Shown here piece by piece: positions 45,820 through 53,683 of a stretch of DNA of 64,000 nt; the stretch's first letter is position 1, and the number at the start of each line of letters is the position of its first letter. The notes below the pieces were generated by a model. That model ran no database searches and was not told the DNA's origin. It worked only from the letters and a program-made list of their open reading frames with translations. The DNA is taken from positions 1,580,501 through 1,644,500 of the forward strand of contig NZ_CP040818.1 of assembly GCF_005887635.2 (NCBI RefSeq), written 5' to 3'. The stretch comes from Paroceanicella profunda (lineage in GTDB: Bacteria > Pseudomonadota > Alphaproteobacteria > Rhodobacterales > Rhodobacteraceae). The position numbers and the translations under genes were made by a program.

Positions 45820-46680
45820 TCACTCGTCCCGAAACGCGGCGCAGGGGTCCGGGCGGGCCACGGCGCGGGAGACGAAGAGGCGGGAGAACGGGGTGTCCTC
45901 GGAGAGGCTCTCGGTGGAGTCCACCCCGTCGGGCACGCCCTCGCGCTCGGACTGGCCGATGGTCTCCATCGTCAGCCACGGGCGCCGGGCATGCAGGAAG
46001 GCGGGGGCGCCGGTGTCGTTGCGCACATGGCCGTTGCCCGCGATCACCAGCACCGGGGTTCCGGCCTCGTCCAGCGCGCGCTCGGTGGCCGCGGCGATGG
46101 CCGCGTCGCGCAGGCGCTGGGCCTTGACCATGCCGGACAGGGCCTCCGGCGGCAGGGCGTTGCAATGGGCCTGCTGCAGCTCGGCCTCACGGGCCTCCTC
46201 CTCCTCCGGGTCGAGGGGGCTGTCGAGGTCATAGCCCTGCGCGCCGGGCCCGAGCGCCAGCCCTTCGGAGCCGGGGTTGGCGAGGATGGCGCGCAGCGTC
46301 TCGCGCGACACTTCGGCGCCGTAGATGCGGGCCTGCGGCGCGGCCTCCAGGATCGGGGCGTAATAGGCGAAATCCGGCCAGCCGGAAGTGTCCCAGTGCA
46401 GCGCCCCGGCGATCTCCTCGCGCGTGGCGCCCTCCTCGCGCAGGGTGCGCAGCTCCTCCTCCGCGTCGCGGGGGATCATCTCGAACACGATCGCCTTCGG
46501 GTCGATCGCCGCGGCGAAGCCGGCCTGCATGCGGTGGTGGGCGGCATTGTCATGCACCTCGCCGACGAAGGTGACGTCCGCCGTGTGGCGCACCGGGGTG
46601 CAGGCGGCCAGCGCGAGGGCGAGGCCGGCACCGGCCAGGACGCCCGGGGGCCGGCGGCTGAGGGGAAGTGGCAGTGTCAT
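45820..46680 (-). CDS. ChaN-type haem-binding lipoprotein family protein
   Basis: Predicted lipoprotein of 286 residues. The N-terminus has a signal peptide with lipobox LAAC at Cys27. The fold is the ChaN/DUF399 (Haem_bdn_2) type: TFVGEVHDNAAHHRMQA, VFEMIPRDAEEEL, DFAYYAPILEAA, and VLVIAGNGHVRNDTGAP. The family includes an iron-regulated haem-binding protein of Campylobacter; haem binding is inferred from family only. Stands between coaBC and rpoH; its own promoter should lie in the 170-base spacer upstream. Confidence 0.75.
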   Translation of the reverse strand: MTLPLPLSRRPPGVLAGAGLALALAACTPVRHTADVTFVGEVHDNAAHHRMQAGFAAAIDPKAIVFEMIPRDAEEELRTLREEGATREEIAGALHWDTSGWPDFAYYAPILEAAPQARIYGAEVSRETLRAILANPGSEGLALGPGAQGYDLDSPLDPEEEEAREAELQQAHCNALPPEALSGMVKAQRLRDAAIAAATERALDEAGTPVLVIAGNGHVRNDTGAPAFLHARRPWLTMETIGQSEREGVPDGVDSTESLSEDTPFSRLFVSRAVARPDPCAAFRDE

Positions 46681-46774
46681 GCGGCCCCCGCGGTGGCAGG
46701 CGTGAAAGGGATCTCGGGCGTCGGGGCCCGGACACGGCCCCGGGGGCGGAGCATAGCGCCTCGCGCAAAAGAGG

Positions 46775-46802
46775 AAAGACGCCCTTGGGGAAGGGCGCCT
46801 TT
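46775..46802 (-). terminator. Intrinsic terminator of rpoH
   Basis: CGCCCTT/AAGGGCG with a GGGG loop, extended by AAAG/CTTT across one mismatch, lies about 50 bases after the rpoH stop. On the minus strand it is followed by CTCTTTTG, a weak U run. Probable terminator. Confidence 0.6.
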
Positions 46803-46852
46803 CCGGGGGTCGGGGCTGCAGGGTGGGGGAGACAGCCCCGGGGGAACGACGG

Positions 46853-47734
46853 TCAGGCCGCGACGACGAACTGCTGCGCCGCGTTGCCGGTGCGCGCTTC
46901 GAGGCTCTTGCGCAGCTTGCGCAGCGCCTGCGCCTCAAGCTGGCGCACGCGCTCCTTGGAGAGGCCCAGCTCCACGCCGAGACTGTCGAGGGTGCGGGGT
47001 TCGTCGGCCAGCTTGCGGGCGGCGATGATCAGGCGCTCACGCTCGGTGAGGGTCTTGAAGGCTTCGGAGAGCCAGCCGCGCATCCGGTCGTTGTCGGCGC
47101 GGCGGCCGACGATCTCGGAGGCCTGCGGACCCTCGTCCTCAAGCGTTTCCACCCATTCGCGGCCCTCTTCGCCGGCCTGCAGCGCATTGAGCGAGAAGTC
47201 GGAACCCGAGAGCCGGGCCTCCATCATCTCCACGTCGCGCAGCGGAACCCCGATGGTGGTGGCGATCTGCTCGCGCATGCTGGCCCCGTCCTGTGCGCCT
47301 TCGCGCTCCAGCTTGGCGCGGATGCGGCGGAGGTTGAAGAACAGCGCCTTCTGGGAGGAGGTGGACCCGGTGCGCACCAGCGACCAGTTCCGCATCACGT
47401 AATCCTGGATGGAGGCCTTGATCCACCACACGGCGTAGGTGGAGAAGCGCACGCCCCGGTCGGGGTCGAACTTCGCCGCCGCCTTCATCAGGCCCACGAT
47501 GGCTTCCTGGGTGAGGTCGTTCATCGAGCCGCCGTAGCGGCGGTATTTCGCGGCCATGGAGATGGCGAGGCGGACATAAGCGTTCACCAGGCGGTGAAGG
47601 GCTGCCTCATCCTGTTCGTCACGCCAGCGCCGGGCCAGTTCAAGCTCGGTCTCCGCGTCGAGCATTTCGGCCCGCATGGCTCGTCTGGCCACCGGTGCCG
47701 GGGTTCGCTCGCCAAAGGCGTGATCTAGGGCCAT
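46853..47734 (-). CDS. rpoH: RNA polymerase sigma factor RpoH (heat shock, sigma-32)
   Basis: Alternative sigma factor of 293 residues. Region 2 (NAYVRLAISMAAKYRRYG, STYAVWWIKASIQDYVMRNW) and the RpoH box SQKALFFNLRRIRAKLE near residues 125-140 identify the RpoH subclass. Region 4 ends LGLSKERVRQLEAQALRKLRKSL. Start at MALDHAFG with GGAGG seven bases upstream. Alphaproteobacteria often carry two RpoH copies; this one may be RpoHI or RpoHII. It is divergent from cobU. Confidence 0.95.
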   Translation of the reverse strand: MALDHAFGERTPAPVARRAMRAEMLDAETELELARRWRDEQDEAALHRLVNAYVRLAISMAAKYRRYGGSMNDLTQEAIVGLMKAAAKFDPDRGVRFSTYAVWWIKASIQDYVMRNWSLVRTGSTSSQKALFFNLRRIRAKLEREGAQDGASMREQIATTIGVPLRDVEMMEARLSGSDFSLNALQAGEEGREWVETLEDEGPQASEIVGRRADNDRMRGWLSEAFKTLTERERLIIAARKLADEPRTLDSLGVELGLSKERVRQLEAQALRKLRKSLEARTGNAAQQFVVAA

Positions 47735-47848
47735 GAGGGTACCTCCGCTCCTGCAAGCCCGGGCTGCGCGGCTCCGGGCTTTCCTCTGTGCTTCAGGATT
47801 GCTACGCACGAGCAGGGTGAAAAGTTCGCGCGGAAGGTGTAGGAAACT

Positions 47849-48382
47849 GTGTGTTTCTCAAATGGAAACTTTCGACGGGCCCTGATCCTGGGCGGCGCGC
47901 GCTCGGGAAAATCCCGTTTTGCCGAGGAAATGGTGCGCCAGACCGGCCTGCCAAGGGTGTATATTGCCACGGCGCAGGCCTTCGACGGCGAGATGGCCGC
48001 GCGCATCGCCATGCACCGTGAGGACCGCGGCCCGGACTGGGAGACGCTGGAGGCCCCCGAGGCACTGGCGGCCACTCTCGCGGAGGTGGAGCCGGGCCGG
48101 GCGGTTCTGGTGGATTGCCTCACGCTCTGGCTGTCGAACCTGATGCTGGCGGGGCGCGATATCGCCGCCGGAACGGAGGCGCTGCTCGCGGTGCTCGCGG
48201 AGGTGCCGGGGCCGGTGGTGCTGGTGTCCAACGAACTGGGCATGGGCCTGGTGCCGGAGACCGCGCTGGGCCGGACCTTCCGCGATGCGCAGGGGCGGCT
48301 GAACCAGCAGGTGGCGGCGGCGGCGGACCGGGTGGTCTTCGTGGCCGCCGGGCTGCCGCTGGTGCTCAAGGGGGGCGGCTGA
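47849..48382 (+). CDS. cobU: Adenosylcobinamide kinase/guanylyltransferase
   Basis: Cobalamin assembly enzyme of 177 residues. P-loop GGARSGKSRFAEEM at the N-terminus, guanylylation His in HREDRGPDWETLEAP near 65, VDCLTLWLSNLM, and VSNELGMGLVPETALGRTFRDAQGRLNQ. The GTG start follows AGGA; no ATG in frame nearby. It overlaps the next gene by one base (TGATG). Divergent from rpoH across 114 bases. No cobalamin riboswitch fits in that space. Confidence 0.93.
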   Translation: MCFSNGNFRRALILGGARSGKSRFAEEMVRQTGLPRVYIATAQAFDGEMAARIAMHREDRGPDWETLEAPEALAATLAEVEPGRAVLVDCLTLWLSNLMLAGRDIAAGTEALLAVLAEVPGPVVLVSNELGMGLVPETALGRTFRDAQGRLNQQVAAAADRVVFVAAGLPLVLKGGG

Positions 48383-48957
48383 TGCGCTTCTGGTGGCTGC
48401 GCCACGGGCCCACGGGCGTGGCCCGGGCCATCGGCCACACCGATGTTCCGGCCACCTTTCCCGACACCGCCGCGCTGGAGCGGTTGCGCGCCGCGCTGCC
48501 GGCGGGGGCGGCCCTGGTGTCCTCCGACCTGCGCCGCGCGCGCCAGACGGCCGGGCGCCTGGGCCTCGACGGCCCGCGCCTGCCGGACATGCCCGCCTTG
48601 CGCGAGCTGGACTTCGGCCGCTGGGAGGACCGCAGCTTCGCCGAGATCGACCTGAGCGAGCCGGAGGCCTCCCGCACCTTCTGGACTTGCCCCGGCCCCA
48701 CGCCCGCGCCGGGCGGCGAGAGCTGGGATGACCTCTGCGCCCGTGTCGGCGGTGCCGTCTCTGTGCTGGAGGCCGCGGCGCCGGCGGAGGATCTCGTGAT
48801 CGTCGCCCATGCCGGCAGCATCCGCGCCGCGCTGGCGCTGGCGCTCGGCCTCGGCGCCGAACGGGCCTTTGCCTTCCGCATCGACCCGCTGTCGCTCACC
48901 CGCATCGATCGCCTGGGCAGCGCTTGGGCGGTGGACCGGGTGAACGTTCGCCCCTGA
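48382..48957 (+). CDS. Histidine phosphatase, likely alpha-ribazole phosphatase
   Basis: Phosphoglycerate-mutase-like protein of 191 residues. The RHG motif is WWLRHGPTG at the N-terminus; the second catalytic His is in IVAHAGSIRA near residue 140, with catalytic Arg in SSDLRRARQT. ATG overlaps the cobU stop by one base, so coupled translation and a shared pathway suggest CobC-type dephosphorylation of alpha-ribazole phosphate. Without context it would only be a general phosphatase. Followed by a repeat-rich spacer. Confidence 0.85.
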   Translation: MRFWWLRHGPTGVARAIGHTDVPATFPDTAALERLRAALPAGAALVSSDLRRARQTAGRLGLDGPRLPDMPALRELDFGRWEDRSFAEIDLSEPEASRTFWTCPGPTPAPGGESWDDLCARVGGAVSVLEAAAPAEDLVIVAHAGSIRAALALALGLGAERAFAFRIDPLSLTRIDRLGSAWAVDRVNVRP

Positions 48958-48984
48958 AGCGGCGCCCCTGACCGCCGGCCCTCT

Positions 48985-49113
48985 CCCCCCGGCGCTGCCG
49001 CCCGACACTGCCCCCCCCGACACTGACCCCCGACGCTGAGCCCGGGCACTGACCCCCCCCGGCACTGCCCCCCAGCATTGTGACCCCACCCGGCACTGTT
49101 CCCCCGGGCGCTG
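48985..49113. repeat. Degenerate short tandem repeats, GGCACTG-C-rich
   Basis: About eight copies of a 13-17-base unit built on CACTG or CGCTG followed by CCCC-rich filling, for example CCGACACTGACCC. Spacing drifts, so it is an imperfect minisatellite. It sits between the CobC-like gene and the GST gene. Confidence 0.6.
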
Positions 49114-49621
49114 GTCGCCCGGACTGCGGCCGAGCCCGGCGCCCCGAGCCGGAACGCGGTGCACCGCGCGGTGTGCCGGGCTGCCGCGGCCCGTGGCCTG
49201 CGGAGGCGGCCAAGCCGGCGGCCCCGTGCGCCGCAAAGGTTTCGGGCCGGGGACGCTGCGTGCCGCCGCCGGACGCGGAGCCGGTGGCAGGGTCGATGTC
49301 GGCCCTGCGCCCGCGCTGCTCCCGCGCCCGTGCCGCGCGCCTCGTCCCGGCACCTTGGCAGCGCGCGCCGCCCCAACCCGCTGCATCCAGTCGACCGGAG
49401 CCGCTCGCCAGCCACACGGGCGGGAGAAGGGGTCGTGCCCGGCGGGGCGCACGGGTCCGCGGAACGGGAGCTGCCGCGTGGTTCCCCGGCCCACGCCGCC
49501 CTGCGAGGGCCCGCGCCGCCCGGGGGCCGCTTTCCCATCGCTGCCGGTGATGAGACGGCGCAGGAATGATGATTTCCCCCATGCGCCGGGCTGGCGCAGG
49601 ATGCGGTGAGGAGGTGCCATC
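49114..49621. other. Gene-free spacer before the GST gene
   Basis: About 500 GC-rich bases with no gene I can support. The GAGGAGGTG ribosome site of the GST gene occupies its right end. Frames are open on both strands due to composition only. Confidence 0.5.
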
Positions 49622-50500
49622 ATGGATTACACGCTCGCCATCGGCGACAGGACGTATTCGAGCTGGTCGCTGCGCGGCTGGTTGCTGTTCGCGCGGTTCG
49701 GCCTGCCGGTGCAGGTGGTGTCCGCGCGGCTTTACACGCCCGGGTTCGCGCAGATGCTGGAGGGCTTTGCCCCGGCGCGGCTGGTGCCGGTGATGCGCGG
49801 GCCGGAGGGCACGGTGTGGGACAGCCTGGCGATGGCGGAGACCCTGGCCGAGGCCTTCCCCGACGCCGGGCACTGGCCGCGGGACAGGCGCGCCCGGGCG
49901 ATGGCCCGGTCGCTCGCCGCGGAGATGCACTCCGGCTTCACGGCCCTGCGCGCCGCCTGCCCGATGAACCTCGCGGAGGCGGTGAGCGGCTTCGTGCCCG
50001 ACGGCGGCGTGCTGGCCGACCTTTCCCGGCTGGAAACGCTCTGGGCCGCGGCGGGCGCGGCCACGGGCCGGAGCGAGGGAGAGTGGCTGTTCGGCGATTA
50101 TTCCGTGGCCGATGCCTTCTTCGCCCCGGTTGCGGCGCGGGTCGCCACTTACGGCCTGCCGGTCACCCCGGAGGCGCGCGCCTACGTGGACAGGTACCTC
50201 GCCGACGGTGCCTTCCGGCGCTGGCGGGCGATGGGCCGGGCCGCGGACCCGGTGCAGGAGCGCTATGGCACCGGCCTGCCGGAACGGCCCTGGCCCGGCC
50301 CGGTTCCGCTTCCCGCCGAAGCGGTGACCGGCGAGACGCCGCTGAACGAGACCTGCCCCTATTCCGGAAAGCCCGTGGTTCCCGAGGCGCTTGCGCGGAT
50401 CGACGGTCAGGTGATCGGCTTCTGCAACACCTTCTGCCGGGACAAGACCGTGGCGGATCCGGAAGCATGGCCGGAGGCGATGCAACTGCTCGGCCGCTGA
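49622..50500 (+). CDS. Glutathione S-transferase with C-terminal Cys-rich extension
   Basis: 292 residues: N-terminal thioredoxin-like GST domain (YSSWSLRGWLLFARFGLPVQ) near residues 1-80, alpha-helical C-terminal domain to about 210, then a tail of 60 residues with CPYSGKPV and GFCNTFCRDKTV, i.e. four Cys in a CxYSGKxV...FCNxFCRDK layout resembling a small metal-binding module. GST reaction partners are unknown; YSS after the first strand fits a Ser/Tyr-type class. GAGGAGGTG is the ribosome site. No operon partner. The tail is shared by related proteins in Rhodobacterales by memory, not checked. Confidence 0.85.
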   Translation: MDYTLAIGDRTYSSWSLRGWLLFARFGLPVQVVSARLYTPGFAQMLEGFAPARLVPVMRGPEGTVWDSLAMAETLAEAFPDAGHWPRDRRARAMARSLAAEMHSGFTALRAACPMNLAEAVSGFVPDGGVLADLSRLETLWAAAGAATGRSEGEWLFGDYSVADAFFAPVAARVATYGLPVTPEARAYVDRYLADGAFRRWRAMGRAADPVQERYGTGLPERPWPGPVPLPAEAVTGETPLNETCPYSGKPVVPEALARIDGQVIGFCNTFCRDKTVADPEAWPEAMQLLGR

Positions 50501-50510
50501 GCCCGGCCCC

Positions 50511-50538
50511 GGGGGCGCGCCTCACCCGGGGCGCCCCC
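50511..50538 (+). terminator. GC-rich hairpin after the GST gene
   Basis: An 8-bp GGGGGCGC/GCGCCCCC stem with a 12-base loop follows the GST stop by about 10 bases. It has no T run, so it is a weak candidate. Confidence 0.3.
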
Positions 50539-50661
50539 CGGCAGTGGCGCTCCCACGGGCCTGACCGGCCCCCGGAACGCAGGCCTTCTTGTGCCCCGTG
50601 GCCAGGGGGCGGATGATGGTCGCACCATGCTTGCCGGACCCGATGTCGCCCGCGACACATC

Positions 50662-50715
50662 CCGGAGCCGGAGCCGGAGCCGGAGCCGGAACCGGAACCG
50701 GAACCGGAGCTGGAG
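50662..50715. repeat. Hexanucleotide microsatellite (CCGGAG/CCGGAA)9
   Basis: Nine tandem hexamers: CCGGAG x4, CCGGAA x3, CCGGAG, CTGGAG. Like the CTCCAG tract at 1842, it belongs to a CNGGAR-type hexamer (CTCCAG is the complement of CTGGAG), lies in a gene-free spacer and would encode Gly/Pro/Arg/Ser runs. Not coding. Confidence 0.88.
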
Positions 50716-50919
50716 TGGACGCCGACGCCGGGGGGCTCCACACCGGTTCCGGGGGCCGGCCTCGATCCGGCGGCAGCTCCGAGGGCCCTCTCGCGCGGGC
50801 GAGGGGCCGGCCCCTCTGCCTGGCGCATGGCTGCCATCCCGCGAGTTCCTCTTGCGCCCCGGATGCGTCGCAGCCACGGTATGGCCCCTGCCATTTTCCA
50901 GTTCCGGGAGAACAGCCTG

Positions 50920-51291
50920 ATGACCAAACCCCGCGGCGTGCTCGCGCTTCAGACCATCGCCATGCCGGCCGACACCAACGCGAACGGCGACATCTTCGGC
51001 GGCTGGCTGATGGCCCAGATGGACCTCGGCGCCTCCGTCGTGGCGCGTACCCGGGCGCGGGGCCGGGTGGCCACCGTCGCGGTGGAGGCAATGACCTTCC
51101 ACAAGCCGGTGCATGTGGGCGACGTGGTGTCGATCTACTCCGACATGGAACATGAGGGCACCACCTCGATGCGCATCCATGTGGAGGTCTGGGTCACCCG
51201 CCAGCCCTCCGGCGAGAGCATGCGCATGACCCAGGCGGATTTCACCTTCGTGGCCACCGACGAGACCGGCGGCAAGCGCAAGCTTCCGTGA
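50920..51291 (+). CDS. Acyl-CoA thioesterase, YciA type
   Basis: Hotdog-fold thioesterase of 123 residues. The family loop NANGDIFGGWLMAQMDLG contains the catalytic Asp; VAVEAMTFHKPVHVGDVVSIY and a C-terminal short segment complete the fold. YciA enzymes hydrolyse acyl-CoAs of several chain lengths. Start at MTKPRGVLALQT, with GGGAG nine bases upstream. A TPP enzyme follows after about 80 bases on the same strand, with an inverted repeat in between. Confidence 0.9.
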   Translation: MTKPRGVLALQTIAMPADTNANGDIFGGWLMAQMDLGASVVARTRARGRVATVAVEAMTFHKPVHVGDVVSIYSDMEHEGTTSMRIHVEVWVTRQPSGESMRMTQADFTFVATDETGGKRKLP

Positions 51292-51327
51292 GCGCGGGGC
51301 GCGGGGCTTGACCGGGGCCCGCCACGC

Positions 51328-51343
51328 CACGCCAACTGGCGTG
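51328..51343 (+). promoter_or_regulatory. Inverted repeat before the TPP enzyme gene
   Basis: A perfect 7-bp inverted repeat, CACGCCA-AC-TGGCGTG, lies 27 bases before the start of the TPP enzyme, close to where a promoter-operator would be. Possible operator or stem for an attenuator; alternatively a terminator stem for the thioesterase gene. No T run. Confidence 0.4.
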
Positions 51344-51369
51344 ACCGAGCCAGCCAGGAGCCCGCGCCC

Positions 51370-52977
51370 ATGACGACCTCCGCAGACATCATCGCCGCCC
51401 GACTGCACGCGGCCGGCGTGCGCCACGCCTTCGGCCTGCCCGGAGGCGAGGTGGTGGCGCTGATCGAGGCGCTGGAACGGGCGGGCATCCGCTTTGTGCT
51501 CGCGCGCCACGAGAACGCCGCCGGTTTCATGGCCGAGGGCGCCTGGCACGGCAGCGGCGCGCCGGCGGTTCTGGTCGCCACCGTGGGGCCGGGCATGGCC
51601 AATTGCGTGAACGTCACCGCGAATGCGCAGCAGGACCGGGTGCCGCTCATCGTGCTCACCGGCCGCATCCCGGAGGCCGAGGCGCTGGGCTTCTCCCACC
51701 AGGTGCTGGACCAGCAGGCCGTGCTGCGCCCGCTGGTCAAGGCCAGCTTCGAGGCGCGGGAGGGGGCCTGCGACCTGCTCATCGACAAGGCGCTCGCCAT
51801 CGCGACGGACGCGGTGCCCGGCCCGGTGCACATCGACCTGCCCATCCCCGTGGCCACGGCGCCGCATGCGCCGGACCGGCAGGTCCGGCGGGCGCGCCCG
51901 GCCCCGGCCGCCCCCGCGGAGGGCGCCGCGCTGGAGGCGGCGCGGGCCGCCTTCGCGGCCGCCGCGCGCCCGGTGATCCTGGCCGGAATGGGGCTGCTGG
52001 AAAGCCCCGGCGGCGCGGCCCGGCTGCGCGAGACCGCTGAGCGCTTCGGCATCCCGGTGCTCACCACCTACAAGGCGAAGGGGCTGCTGGACGAATCCGG
52101 CCCGCTGGCGCTGGGGGGGCACGGGCTCTCGCCGCGCTCCGACGCGATCGTCCTGCCGCTGCTGGCGCGCGCGGACCTGGTGATCGCCTGCGGCTATGAT
52201 CCGATCGAGATGCGCGCCGGCTGGCGCCAGCCCTGGGACCCGGCGCGCTGCATCGCCTTCGCCGCCGCGCCGGACACCCAGTACATGCACGGCGCCGACC
52301 TCGCCTGGGTGTGCGACCCGGCGGCAGGGCTCGCCAGCCTCATCCGCGACGCTGCGCCGAAGCCGCTCTGGCCGGACCGCGCGCCGGACCAGGCGCGCGC
52401 AGCCCTTGCCGCGGCCTTCGCGCCCGGGCAGGGCTGGGGCCCGGCCGCGGCGTTCCACGCCATCGCCGCCGCCCGGCCGGAGGGCTGCGTCACCGCCGTG
52501 GACACCGGCGCGCACCGCATCCTTCTCAGCCAGATCCTCGCCTGCGCCGCGCCGCGAACCCTGCTGCAATCCACCGGCCTGTGCACCATGGGCTGCGCGC
52601 TGCCGCTGGCGATGGGCCACAGGCTGGCCCGGCCGGACGTGCCGGCGCTGGTGGTGACCGGGGATGGTGCGCTGGACATGATCCTGGGCGAGCTCGCGAC
52701 GCTGCGCGACCTTGCCCTCCCGATCCCGGTGGTGGTGATGGTCGACGGGTCACTGGCGCTGATCGAGATGAAGCAGCGCGCCGACGGCCGCCCCAACGCA
52801 GGGGTGGATTTCGGCGTGACCGACTACGCCGCCGTCGCCGGCGCGCTGGGCCTCGCGGGCCAGACGGTCTCGGACGCGGCGGCGCTGGGCGCGGCGCTGG
52901 ACGAGGCGTTCCGCCGCGACGGGCCCTCCGTCATCGCGGTGCAGATCCCGCGACAGGCCTACGACGGGCGGATCTGA
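51370..52977 (+). CDS. Thiamine-pyrophosphate-dependent enzyme, acetolactate synthase-like
   Basis: 535 residues with three domains: TPP-binding N domain with catalytic Glu in LARHENAAGFMAEG near residue 47, a central domain, and a C-terminal TPP domain with GDGALDMILGELATLRD, the Mg-binding GDG...N-type motif. Family members include acetolactate synthase, benzoylformate decarboxylase and similar. No ACT partner or ilv gene stands next to it, so biosynthetic IlvB is unlikely; function is undecided. AGGAG lies nine bases before the ATG. Confidence 0.87.
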   Translation: MTTSADIIAARLHAAGVRHAFGLPGGEVVALIEALERAGIRFVLARHENAAGFMAEGAWHGSGAPAVLVATVGPGMANCVNVTANAQQDRVPLIVLTGRIPEAEALGFSHQVLDQQAVLRPLVKASFEAREGACDLLIDKALAIATDAVPGPVHIDLPIPVATAPHAPDRQVRRARPAPAAPAEGAALEAARAAFAAAARPVILAGMGLLESPGGAARLRETAERFGIPVLTTYKAKGLLDESGPLALGGHGLSPRSDAIVLPLLARADLVIACGYDPIEMRAGWRQPWDPARCIAFAAAPDTQYMHGADLAWVCDPAAGLASLIRDAAPKPLWPDRAPDQARAALAAAFAPGQGWGPAAAFHAIAAARPEGCVTAVDTGAHRILLSQILACAAPRTLLQSTGLCTMGCALPLAMGHRLARPDVPALVVTGDGALDMILGELATLRDLALPIPVVVMVDGSLALIEMKQRADGRPNAGVDFGVTDYAAVAGALGLAGQTVSDAAALGAALDEAFRRDGPSVIAVQIPRQAYDGRI

Positions 52978-53087
52978 ACGCGGACACCCTCCGTGGCACA
53001 GTTCGCCAGCCCTCGGGGGCTCCCCCACCGGTACGGCCGCCAATCGCCCGGCCACGCCCTCCTGCGCCGGGCGCGGGAACCGGCAAG

Positions 53088-53459
53088 CCACGGCTCCGGC
53101 ATCCCAGTGTGCGGGCGGGCTGGCGGGGGGCGGACGAGAGACGGAAGGCGCGGTCTGCCGTGGGCGCGGGGGCCAGCGGGCCACGGCTCCGGCATTCCAG
53201 CGAGCGGGCAGGCTGGCGGGGTGCGCATGGGAGACGGAAGGGGCGGTCTGCCGAGTGCGCGGGAGCCAGCGGGCCATGGCTCCGGCATTCCAGTGTGCGG
53301 GCAGGCTGGTGGAATGCGCATGGGAGACGGAAGGGGCGGTTTGCCGTGGGCGCGGGAGCCAGGGGGCCACAGCTCCGGCGTACCAGTCGCGGGCGGGCTG
53401 GTGGAATGCGGACGGGAGACGGAAGAGGCGGTCTTCGCCGCAGGGCCGGTGCGCGGGCG
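53088..53459. repeat. 93-bp tandem repeat, four copies
   Basis: Units start at 53088, 53181, 53274 and 53367, exactly 93 bases apart. Each starts CCACGGCTCC (or near) and contains GGGAGACGGAAGGGGCGGT-like and GCGGGAGCCAG-like blocks. Copies two and three are the most alike; copy four drifts at its right end. Because 93 is 31 codons, frames stay open through the array on both strands; no start, ribosome site or domain supports a protein. The spacer around it (52978-53683) contains no gene. Confidence 0.9.
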
Positions 53460-53683
53460 CGACTGGCGGTGCCTCGGGCCGGCGGTCCGCCGCCGCGCCG
53501 GGGGCCGGGAATGGGGGGCGACAGCGGGTGCGGAGCCGACAGTGCGCCCACGGCGGGGATGGCCGCCGTGGGAAGGAGTGGTGATCCGCCCTGCGGAAGA
53601 CCCGCCGGGGCGGGAAGACCCCCTGCGGACGGGCCGCAAGGGGGGAGAGGGTCGGTCCTGCGGACGGGCCGCAGGGGGGCGGG

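Noticed and set aside
47735..47848. Cobalamin riboswitch before cobU
   Set aside because: Only 114 bases are available between rpoH and cobU, too few for the roughly 200-base element, and no cobalamin-box sequence was seen.
53088..53459. Repeat protein encoded by the 93-bp array
   Set aside because: Frames are open on both strands only because the unit is a multiple of three in GC-rich DNA. There is no ribosome site, signal peptide or domain, and copies do not prefer synonymous changes by eye.
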